A stretch of 13,955 nt of DNA from Acidobacteriaceae bacterium (GTDB taxonomy: Bacteria; Acidobacteriota; Terriglobia; Terriglobales; Acidobacteriaceae): positions 1-13,955 of the forward strand of contig JASHYS010000233.1 of the NCBI GenBank assembly GCA_030042915.1, written 5' to 3'. The position numbers and the translations under genes were made by a program. The notes beneath the pieces are model-generated. The model was not told where the DNA came from. It worked only from the letters and a program-made list of their open reading frames with translations, and made no database searches. Below, piece by piece: positions 1 through 6,132 of the stretch; position 1 is the first letter of the stretch, and each line of letters opens with the position of its first letter.

Positions 1-870
1 GTTCCCAACTATCCCACCCCCATTCCTTCCCCGGTCAGCAGTCTGCGCCCCGCGCGCTACACCTGCGAGGGCTGCCACACGCCCACCCGGTTCGATGGCG
101 ACATTCTGTTTGTCAAATCCAGTTTTGCCGACGACGAGCAGAACTCCGAGTCGCAGACGGTGCTGATTCTGCACCTGGGCGGCGAAGATTCGTTCTCACA
201 CCGCACCGGAATTCACGGCGTGCACCTCGGACACATTGAATACATCGCCACTGAGCCCACGCGCACCTCGATTCCCTGGGTGCAGCGGGAAAATCCCAAC
301 GGCACTTTGACGACTTATGCGGCATCGGCCCTTAATGGCACGCAGCCCAAGGGCGAGCGGCGCGTGATGGACTGCATCGACTGCCACAATCGCGCCGCAC
401 ACACCTTTGTCACAGCCGACGAAGCCATCAACCGCGCCATGGCCGACGGCGCCATCAACCCCGCACTGCCGTGGATTCATAAGGAAGGCCTGTCGCTGCT
501 CAACGGTAATTACTCCAGCCAGGATGAGGCGGCCGCCAAGATCCCACAGCAACTGCAAGCCTTTTATCAGGCGCAAAATCCCGATGTCCTCACTGAGAAG
601 CGGGCTCTGGTGAAAGCCGCGGGACGGGAATTGGTGACGCTTTACGACGAGAACGTATTTCCGTTCATGAAGGTCACGTGGGGGACGCATCCCAACCACA
701 TCGGTCACCAGGATTACCCCGGTTGCTTCCGCTGCCACGATGGCGATCACGTGGCCAAGGACGGGACCAGCATTACTCAGGACTGCTCAGCCTGTCACAA
801 TTTGCTGGCCGTGGAGGAAGCCAAACCCAAGGTGCTTTCCGATCTTGGCATTCAGTTGCCGAACCAGTGA
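1..870 (+). CDS. Multihaem cytochrome c, NapC/NirT-like (5' end missing)
   Basis: The reading frame is open from base 1 and ends with TGA at 868-870, giving 289 visible residues; the N-terminus lies outside the window. Four CxxCH haem c sites are visible at residues 22-26 (CEGCH), 125-129 (CIDCH), 242-246 (CFRCH) and 262-266 (CSACH). A His-rich stretch (H67, H72, H75, H78) and further histidines just before the third haem site could supply distal haem ligands. The pattern of IHGVH, MDCIDCHNR-AHTF and GCFRCHDG-H resembles long NapC/NirT-type cytochromes of Acidobacteriota, which are normally anchored by an N-terminal helix and pass electrons from quinol to periplasmic partners. The anchor and any earlier haem sites cannot be checked here. 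The electron acceptor is unknown. The ATG at 160 is internal, since the frame and a haem site continue upstream of it. Confidence 0.85.
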   Translation, partial: VPNYPTPIPSPVSSLRPARYTCEGCHTPTRFDGDILFVKSSFADDEQNSESQTVLILHLGGEDSFSHRTGIHGVHLGHIEYIATEPTRTSIPWVQRENPNGTLTTYAASALNGTQPKGERRVMDCIDCHNRAAHTFVTADEAINRAMADGAINPALPWIHKEGLSLLNGNYSSQDEAAAKIPQQLQAFYQAQNPDVLTEKRALVKAAGRELVTLYDENVFPFMKVTWGTHPNHIGHQDYPGCFRCHDGDHVAKDGTSITQDCSACHNLLAVEEAKPKVLSDLGIQLPNQ

Positions 871-1067
871 AACGCGAGCTAGGTGGCTGCGGAGCCTGAC
901 CTGGGCGGAGTCCAAGGGCCGTAGCGGCAACGTCCGCGCGACCAGCCTACGCCGGAGCGAAAAATTCCGGAGCTTATGGGAAACTCTCTTGCCAACGTGC
1001 GGAGCACACATGTAGACTCCGCACACTGGGCTCCCCTAAACAACTCAGGAATGCCGGAGGTCCACAC
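871..1067. other. Intergenic spacer with inverted repeats
   Basis: This 197-base gap separates the cytochrome gene from the small exported protein gene. It holds a perfect 8-bp inverted repeat (997-1004 and 1017-1024) and a 5-bp inverted repeat, CCGGA at 952-956 with TCCGG at 966-970. No confident promoter was found. Short reading frames here overlap each other on both strands and have no ribosome binding site or recognisable product, so I treat the stretch as non-coding. Confidence 0.6.
997..1024. other. Perfect 8-bp hairpin upstream of small exported protein gene
   Basis: GTGCGGAG at 997-1004 is the exact reverse complement of CTCCGCAC at 1017-1024, leaving a 12-base loop. Neither strand has a run of T after the stem, so a classical intrinsic terminator is not supported. 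It could be a 3' end-stabilising structure for the cytochrome mRNA, a 5' leader hairpin for the next gene, or an operator. The function is unassigned. Confidence 0.5.
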
Positions 1068-1586
1068 ATGAAAGCACGCGAAATCCCGGCTTTGCTGGGC
1101 GGAGTTGCCGCTATAGCGCTGGCAGCGTCAGCGCTCGGCATTCCCGCGTTAATCGCTCAGAACGACGACAACAATCCCGACGTGATTGAGGTTCGCCATT
1201 ACCAGCTCACCCTGGATAAAGCCCAGAAGGCGGCCACGGCGATTCAGGCTATCAACCAGCTGATCGCCTCCAACCCTGCACTCAGCGGAGCCATGAACGC
1301 TGACACCTCCACCGGCAAGTTGAATATCACCCAGCAGGCTCAGGCCATTGATTCGAGGTACCCGCCGGTCGCGGCGATCATCCACCAGAACGGGTTGGAG
1401 ACGCGGGAGTTTATCGTGATCACCGGGGCCATCATCAATGATGTGGGCTGGGTGGGCATGAAGAAGCAGGGCATGATTCAGGCCTACCCTCCGGGCATGA
1501 TCACCCCGCAAAACGCGGCTCTGATTGAGGCGAATTGGGACGCGTTCCAGCAGATGGGCGCCAAAATGGCGCCGCCCTCCAGCTAA
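1068..1586 (+). CDS. Small exported helical protein of unknown function
   Basis: This 172-residue protein starts at ATG 1068, preceded by GGAGG about 8 bases upstream. Its first 31 residues look like a secretion signal: K2, R4, then a hydrophobic stretch (residues 8-30) ending near Ile-Ala-Gln. The mature part is predicted helical and has no cysteine. A pattern of short helices can be seen: YQLTLDKAQKAATAIQ, then ASNPAL, then AQAIDSRYPPVAAIIHQNGL, then TREFIVITGAII. From memory this recalls a loosely defined family of secreted acidobacterial proteins with a 'D-P-L ... ID..P....I...GL..RE' skeleton, but I cannot verify that. It follows the cytochrome gene on the same strand after 197 bases, so a shared role in the periplasm is possible but not shown. 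No enzymatic motif is seen. Confidence 0.8.
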   Translation: MKAREIPALLGGVAAIALAASALGIPALIAQNDDNNPDVIEVRHYQLTLDKAQKAATAIQAINQLIASNPALSGAMNADTSTGKLNITQQAQAIDSRYPPVAAIIHQNGLETREFIVITGAIINDVGWVGMKKQGMIQAYPPGMITPQNAALIEANWDAFQQMGAKMAPPSS

Positions 1587-1673
1587 ATCGCCGGCTGCAG
1601 CAATCCCCGCTCAAATCCGCTCCCACCCTCTCGTGCTACGCTGGCATTTCGCCCTGAGGAGCACCGACCCTTC

Positions 1674-3143
1674 ATGAATTCCAGCCATCCTTCTCAATTC
1701 AATCTCGTTGCGGCTGCGCACGCCTCGATGATCGAGCACGGTTTCCAGCCTGACTTCTCCGCCGGAACCGATAAGGAACTCGCCGCCATCCAGTCCCAAC
1801 CTGCCATTCCTCCAGCAAACGGCTTTACCGACCTGCGCAGCCTGCTCTGGTCCTCCATTGACAACGACACTTCAAAGGATCTCGATCAGATCGAGTGGGC
1901 CGAGCAGTTGCCCGATGGCCGCATTCGCGTTCTGGTTGGCGTAGCCGACGTAGATGCGCGCGTACACCAGGGAACGCTGATCGACACCCACGCGCAGAGC
2001 CAAACCACATCGGTCTACGCCGGCGTGGTCATCTTCCCCATGTTGCCCACCGCGCTCTCTGAGGGCATTACGTCACTGAATGAAAACCAGGACCGCGTGG
2101 CGATGGTCACTGAGTACTCTGTCGACGCCAATGGAGCTACCTCCGATGAAAAGGCCTATCGCGCCCTGGTACACAACCGGGCGCAACTGGCGTACCCCAG
2201 CGTTGGTGCGTGGCTGGAGGGTAAAGCCGCGGCGCCGCCCAAAGTGGCTGCCAGTGCCGATCTGGCCACGCAGCTCAAGTTGCAGGACACGGCGGCGCAG
2301 CGCATGGGAGCCAGCCGCTTTCTGCATGGCGCACTCCATCTTGAAACCATAGAGACGCGCCCGGTATTGATTACCGACCAGGTCATCGGCATCGCGCCCA
2401 TTGAAAAAAACCGGGCTACGTCGCTAATTGAGGAATTCATGATCGCCGCCAACGGAGTGGTCGCGCGCACTTTCGAAAAGGCCGGCGTGGCCTCAATTCG
2501 CCGCGTCGTGCGAACGCCCAAGCGCTGGGATCGCATCGTTGAGCTGGCCAAGGAAAGAAAGGGAGTCGTCCTGCCCGCTGAGCCGGATTCGAAGGCCCTC
2601 AACGATTTTCTTCTCGATCAAAAGCAAAAGGACCCCGATCACTTTCCCGACATCTCGCTCACCGTCATCAAGCTTCTGGGACCCGGCGAATATGTGCTGG
2701 TAAAACCCAACGCTCCCTCACCTGGCCACTTCGGTCTCGCTGTCCAGGACTATACCCACTCCACCGCGCCCAACCGGCGCTTCCCCGACATGGTCACGGA
2801 GCGGCTCCTCAAGGCGCTTCTGGCCAACACCGCCGCGCCGTACTCCGAAGATCAGCTGAATGCCATTGCCGCGCGCTGCACACAAATGGAAGACGCGGCG
2901 CGCAAGGTGGAGCGCGAGATGGAAAAGCGCATCGCGGCTGTGGCGTTGCATCCGCACATTGGCCAAACCTATCAGGCCATTGTCACCGGCGTGAACAATT
3001 ACGGAACCTTCGTGCGCACCCTTGACCCCAACGTGGACGGCAAGCTCGTCAGAGGCGGCAAAGGCCTCGACGTGGGCGACAGAGTTACCGTCAAGTTGGT
3101 GGCTACCGATCCGGAACGTGGCTTTATCGATTTCGCGGCGTAA
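1674..3143 (+). CDS. RNB-domain exoribonuclease with C-terminal S1 domain
   Basis: This 489-residue member of the RNase II/R family degrades single-stranded RNA 3' to 5'. It is shorter than E. coli RNase II (about 640) and RNase R (about 810) and lacks clear N-terminal cold-shock domains. The RNB core begins near residue 51. The metal-site segment is at residues 62-72, with D63, D69 and D71 matching E. coli RNase II D201, D207 and D209, while the D210 position is Q72. Other RNB signatures are VGVADVDARVHQG (88-100), TSVY and FPMLPTALSEGITSLN (112-136), and the basic RNA-clamping motif STAPNRRFPD (363-372, family TSPIRRYPD). An S1-type RNA-binding domain covers about 425-489 (GTFVRTLDPNVDG). 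The ATG at 1674 follows GAGGAG at a spacing of about a dozen bases. The short form and the DLDQ motif recall the Deinococcus-type RNase II branch, so activity is likely but not proven. Confidence 0.88.
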   Translation: MNSSHPSQFNLVAAAHASMIEHGFQPDFSAGTDKELAAIQSQPAIPPANGFTDLRSLLWSSIDNDTSKDLDQIEWAEQLPDGRIRVLVGVADVDARVHQGTLIDTHAQSQTTSVYAGVVIFPMLPTALSEGITSLNENQDRVAMVTEYSVDANGATSDEKAYRALVHNRAQLAYPSVGAWLEGKAAAPPKVAASADLATQLKLQDTAAQRMGASRFLHGALHLETIETRPVLITDQVIGIAPIEKNRATSLIEEFMIAANGVVARTFEKAGVASIRRVVRTPKRWDRIVELAKERKGVVLPAEPDSKALNDFLLDQKQKDPDHFPDISLTVIKLLGPGEYVLVKPNAPSPGHFGLAVQDYTHSTAPNRRFPDMVTERLLKALLANTAAPYSEDQLNAIAARCTQMEDAARKVEREMEKRIAAVALHPHIGQTYQAIVTGVNNYGTFVRTLDPNVDGKLVRGGKGLDVGDRVTVKLVATDPERGFIDFAA

Positions 3144-3421
3144 CCCACATTGTTTGATTAATTTCCAGCGAAAAACAGTGAGGAATTAACCCTTCGGTTA
3201 CCTGCGCGCGAAAGCTCGCCCCGGAAGCGAAATGAATGGAGCCTGGGCATGCAAAAATACGTCTAATAGAAAGTATCTGTCGGCACGTCGAGGAGCCTGA
3301 TCCCGCAGGTGCGATGAAGAGGATGGCTCTGCTGGCGGGGCTGACCAGCCTCCGCGAACCGGATGATCTCCTGGGGCAAATTTGCACAAGCCGGCGCCGC
3401 TCCCAACCTGGAAAGGAATGA
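3144..3421 (+). other. Long leader or intergenic region with possible RNA structure
   Basis: No convincing gene lies in these 278 bases. Several pairings can be drawn for the plus-strand RNA: TAACC/GGTTA around a CTTC loop (3187-3200); AGGAG 3291-3295 with CTCCT 3368-3372; ATCC 3300-3303 with GGAT 3361-3364; and GCTGG 3331-3335 with CCAGC 3345-3349 inside them. GCAAATTTGC at 3376-3385 is a perfect palindrome. A -10-like TCTAAT lies at 3262-3267 but has no matching -35. I compared it by eye with the common riboswitch cores (cobalamin, GEMM, SAM/SAH, Moco, TPP) and saw no match. A 61-codon frame at 3236-3421 ends just before the next gene but has no family resemblance. GC-rich DNA gives such pairings easily, so the structure is tentative. 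Confidence 0.4.
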
Positions 3422-4564
3422 ATGCACTCAGTTTTTCACAAACTAGCTGTACTTTCTTTTCTTGGAATGGCGTTTATCGGACTAAATCCAATCGTCTCTG
3501 CGCAGACGCAGCCGGCTTCTGATCCCTCCATTCCCCTTTCACAGCGCGCGGCCGACACACTTCCCGATGCTCCTGTGCCGCAAATTGAGTTGGCCGTATC
3601 CGTCGATCCGCAGTCGAGCCAGGCGCAAGGTTCTCAGCAACCAGCCTCCAACAATTCCTCAGCACAAGCCGTCTCCGGCCAGAGCTCACCACAGCAAGCC
3701 CCCGCTTCCGATCCTCCAGCCACAGGAACCGCAGGCGGCGTTAAGAACGGAGTGACGCAGAATTGCCCACCTTCGCAAGGCTCCTCCGGCTCACAAAACT
3801 CTTCAAGCTCGCAAAGTTCTGCCCAGCGACCCTGCGGCCAACAAACCAAGCAGCAGAAGCAGCAGCAGGAAGTGAACGAACAGGAGCATCAACGCGTTCT
3901 CGGCATTGCGCCCAATTTCAACCTGACCTACCGTCACGATGCCGTCTCGCTCACTGCCGCGCAAAAGATCGATCTCGCGTTCCATACGTCGGTTGACCCA
4001 TTCACCTTTGCGGCCGCCTTCTTCGTCGCCGGCTATCACGAAGCACTCGACGAGGACACGGGTTTCGGCTGGGGCGCAGAGGGCTATTTCAAGCGCTCCG
4101 GAGCGGCCTATCTTGATTCGGTCGATGGCGCGATGATCGGCAACGGCTTCCTGCCTGCTCTGCTGCATCAGGATCCGAGATACTTCCGCATGGGCCCGGG
4201 CCACTCCACCATGCACAGGATTCTTTATGCAGCGGCGACAAATTTCGTGTGCAAGGGCGACAACGGCCGCTGGCAGCCGAACATCTCGAACGTGGGCGGT
4301 AACATTATCGCCGGCGCGCTCTCCAATCTTTACTATCCTTCACAGAACTCCGGCTGGGGGCAGACCATCGGCAACGGGATGATCGTTACCACGGAGGGCG
4401 GTTTCGGATCGCTCTTCGACGAGTTCTGGCCTGATATTTCGCGTAAGGTTCTACACAAGGACCCCACTCGCGGCCTCGATGCCCAGCAGGCTGCGGCCGA
4501 GAACAGCAAGAAGCATTCCGGTTCTGGAACCACCTCCAACAGCGACAATCCCGCCCCCCAATAG
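3422..4564 (+). CDS. Exported protein with Gln/Ser/Pro-rich linker and conserved C-terminal domain
   Basis: This is a 380-residue protein of unknown function. Residues 1-27 form a signal peptide (H6-K7, hydrophobic core, cleavage expected after VSA). Residues 28 to about 155 are low complexity, rich in Gln, Ser, Pro, Ala and Asn, ending in a Gln/Lys-rich stretch. The conserved part is about 160-365, with motifs VDPFTFAAAFFVAGYHEA, GAEGYFKRSGAAYLD, FLPALLHQDPRYFR, a Gly/Asn-rich stretch with NLYYPSQN, and LFDEFWPDIS. The DPRYFR and YYP motifs are what I remember from a family of hypothetical proteins common in Acidobacteriota. Two cysteines flank the Ser-rich stretch, and one more lies in the domain. 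The start at ATG 3422 follows AAAGGA at a spacing of about 6 bases. The alternating Gly/aromatic pattern suggests an outer-membrane-associated protein, but this is only inference. No catalytic motif is seen. Confidence 0.82.
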   Translation: MHSVFHKLAVLSFLGMAFIGLNPIVSAQTQPASDPSIPLSQRAADTLPDAPVPQIELAVSVDPQSSQAQGSQQPASNNSSAQAVSGQSSPQQAPASDPPATGTAGGVKNGVTQNCPPSQGSSGSQNSSSSQSSAQRPCGQQTKQQKQQQEVNEQEHQRVLGIAPNFNLTYRHDAVSLTAAQKIDLAFHTSVDPFTFAAAFFVAGYHEALDEDTGFGWGAEGYFKRSGAAYLDSVDGAMIGNGFLPALLHQDPRYFRMGPGHSTMHRILYAAATNFVCKGDNGRWQPNISNVGGNIIAGALSNLYYPSQNSGWGQTIGNGMIVTTEGGFGSLFDEFWPDISRKVLHKDPTRGLDAQQAAAENSKKHSGSGTTSNSDNPAPQ

Positions 4565-4695
4565 ACGCGTCGGTCCCACTCCACTCCTGTGTGATGCTCC
4601 GCTTGCGCCCTTGCGGTATCATTCCTGCATCGCGAAAACCGGGCTGCAATCTGGCACCAAATTTGCGCCCACGCGCAGGAGGATGAAAGCAATCC

Positions 4696-5610
4696 ATGGA
4701 CCCTCTTTTCGTTTTCCTTCTCATCGTTTTCGGCATCGTCGGCCTGTTTCTTCTGATCACCGTGTTCAAAACCATGTACACGGTTCGCACCTACTCAGCC
4801 GGAGTGGTCGAGCGCTTTGGGAAATTCAATCGCGTGGCCAAGCCTGGCCTGCAGTTTCTGCTGCCCTACTGCGAAACCGTTCGCTTCGTCGATCTGCAGG
4901 TGCGCCAGGCCGTCGTCAACGTCGAAACCAAGACCAAGGACAACGTCTTCGTCACCATCCCTGTCTCGGTGCAGTACCAGGTGGTCGAAACAAAGGTGTT
5001 TGACGCCTATTACAAGCTGAGCAATCCGCAGAGCCAGATCGAAAGCTACGTCTTTAACTCAATCCTCGGCCACGTGCCCACTCTTACGCTCGACGAAGCC
5101 TTCGAGCAGCAGCAGCAAATCTCGGCCGCCGTGAAGAAAGACCTGGACGACGTGATGGACACGTTTGGCTACAACATCCTGCGCGCGCTGGTTACCGACA
5201 TCGTTCCCGACGCCAAGGTGAAAGCGGCCATGAACGACATCAACGCCGCGCAGCGCGAGCAGATCGCCGCCCAGGCCCGTGGCGAAGCCGACAAGATTCT
5301 CAAGGTGAAGCAGGCTGAAGCCGAAGCGGAGTCAAAAGCACTGCAGGGCGATGGCGTGGCCCGCCAGCGCCAGGCCATCATCAAGGGCCTGCAGGCATCC
5401 GTTGAGCAGTTCAAGTCAGCCGTTGAGGGCTCGACGGCGCAGGACGTGATGGCCATGGTGCTGATGACCCAGTACTTCGACACCCTGCGCGAGGTGGGCG
5501 TGACGGGCAAGTCGTCGACGATCCTGCTTCCCAGTTCACCGGGGACCGTCAACGACCTGATGACGCAAATACTGGCAGGATTCCAGGCGGCGAAAACTTC
5601 GGCTCAATGA
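4696..5610 (+). CDS. SPFH/band-7 (stomatin/HIR-like) membrane scaffold protein
   Basis: This 304-residue protein has one N-terminal transmembrane helix (about 4-24). An SPFH domain (about 28-180) follows, beginning YTVRTYSAGVVERFGKFNRV. Next is an Ala/Glu/Lys-rich coiled coil (about 180-230, AQARGEADKILKVKQAEAEAESKAL) and a conserved tail. SPFH proteins oligomerise into large membrane rings that organise microdomains and often control proteases. Beyond the general fold, the sequence follows plant hypersensitive-induced reaction (HIR) proteins almost motif for motif: ETKTKDNVFVTI, YKLSNPQSQIESYVF, LTLDEAFEQ, ARQRQAIIKGL, DVMAMVLMTQYFDTL and KSSTILLPSSPG. No NfeD partner gene is adjacent, which argues against the usual slipin-NfeD pair. 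The start at ATG 4696 has AGGAGG about a dozen bases upstream; the ATG at 4683 overlaps that site and is in another frame. Confidence 0.93.
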   Translation: MDPLFVFLLIVFGIVGLFLLITVFKTMYTVRTYSAGVVERFGKFNRVAKPGLQFLLPYCETVRFVDLQVRQAVVNVETKTKDNVFVTIPVSVQYQVVETKVFDAYYKLSNPQSQIESYVFNSILGHVPTLTLDEAFEQQQQISAAVKKDLDDVMDTFGYNILRALVTDIVPDAKVKAAMNDINAAQREQIAAQARGEADKILKVKQAEAEAESKALQGDGVARQRQAIIKGLQASVEQFKSAVEGSTAQDVMAMVLMTQYFDTLREVGVTGKSSTILLPSSPGTVNDLMTQILAGFQAAKTSAQ

Positions 5611-5763
5611 ACCGAGCTGCTTCGAAGCCGTCCTGAGCGAAGCTTGGCGCGGACCTTTGGCTCGCGCCAAACTTATCGAGGGATCTGCGGTTGAACCTTG
5701 GAAGCCGACCGAAGTTGGATGCCGGTTCCAGTTTCCGGGACCCGGGAAAGTGCATCTCTCAGC
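5611..5763. repeat. Convergent gap with degenerate interspersed repeat
   Basis: Between the convergent SPFH and YjbR-like genes, bases 5626-5692 carry two short words separated by a hairpin. On the minus strand these are AACCGCAGATCCCTCGA (5676-5692) and CTTCGCTCAGGACGGC (5627-5642). Both words match, from memory, the two arms of a very common intergenic element with the core GCAGATCC-TTCGACT-...-CGCTCAGGA seen in many soil bacteria. Between them lies a perfect 8-bp inverted repeat, TTGGCGCG 5644-5651 and CGCGCCAA 5663-5670, with an 11-base loop. It may also act as a bidirectional transcription end, although there is no T-run. Confidence 0.5.
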
Positions 5764-6132
5764 TCATCGCTTCGCCGACCCGCTGGCTTGACGGCTCGCT
5801 GCGTTGCCGCCTTTCCGATTCTTCTCGGCGCGCAGCTTCCACGCTGTGTGCAGGGCGCCGCGCAGCGAATCCTCATCGGTCGCAGCCAGCCGGATGTGCG
5901 TCGCGCCGCCTTTGCCCCAGCCGCCATGCACCGGCAAATACAAATCAGGCCGCTCGGCGACGAATTCCGCCTGCAGTTCCGGCGTGAGCATCAAGTTGCC
6001 ATAACCCTGTTTCACCGAGGCCAGCGTGGCAAAGATCCGCCCACTCACGCGAAAGTCCACCGCGCCCATGTGCGAGCCTTCTTCGGCGCCTTCAAGACTC
6101 AACGCAATCTGCCGAAAATCCTTCGCAGTCAT
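5764..6132 (-). CDS. YjbR/MmcQ family DNA-binding-like protein
   Basis: This 122-residue protein matches the YjbR/MmcQ (CyaY-like fold) family. Its N-terminal half runs FRQIALSLEGAEEGSHMGAVDFRVSGRIFATL, where the family shows E.sH.ghp.FrV.gkiFA.l. It continues with LTPELQAEFVAERPDLYLPVHGGWGKGGATHIRL, matching the typical 'pGWG..gwt.v.L' part. A basic, Lys/Arg-rich tail follows. Members are described as double-wing DNA binders, but a biological role is not established. The ATG at 6132-6130 overlaps the stop codon of the M3 peptidase gene (ATGA), so translation is probably coupled and the two genes share an mRNA. The conserved SHMG is present. No domain is missing, and the length is normal for the family. 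Confidence 0.9.
   Translation of the reverse strand: MTAKDFRQIALSLEGAEEGSHMGAVDFRVSGRIFATLASVKQGYGNLMLTPELQAEFVAERPDLYLPVHGGWGKGGATHIRLAATDEDSLRGALHTAWKLRAEKNRKGGNAASRQASGSAKR

Noticed and set aside
3236..3421. 61-codon frame ending directly before the gene at 3422
   Set aside because: It has no recognisable ribosome binding site or family and an Arg/Ser-rich composition; a leader or chance frame is more likely. A small regulatory peptide is not excluded.
4683..5003. Plus-strand ATG at 4683 as a gene start
   Set aside because: It overlaps the AGGAGG site and opens an Arg/His-rich frame, whereas the frame from 4696 encodes a full SPFH protein.
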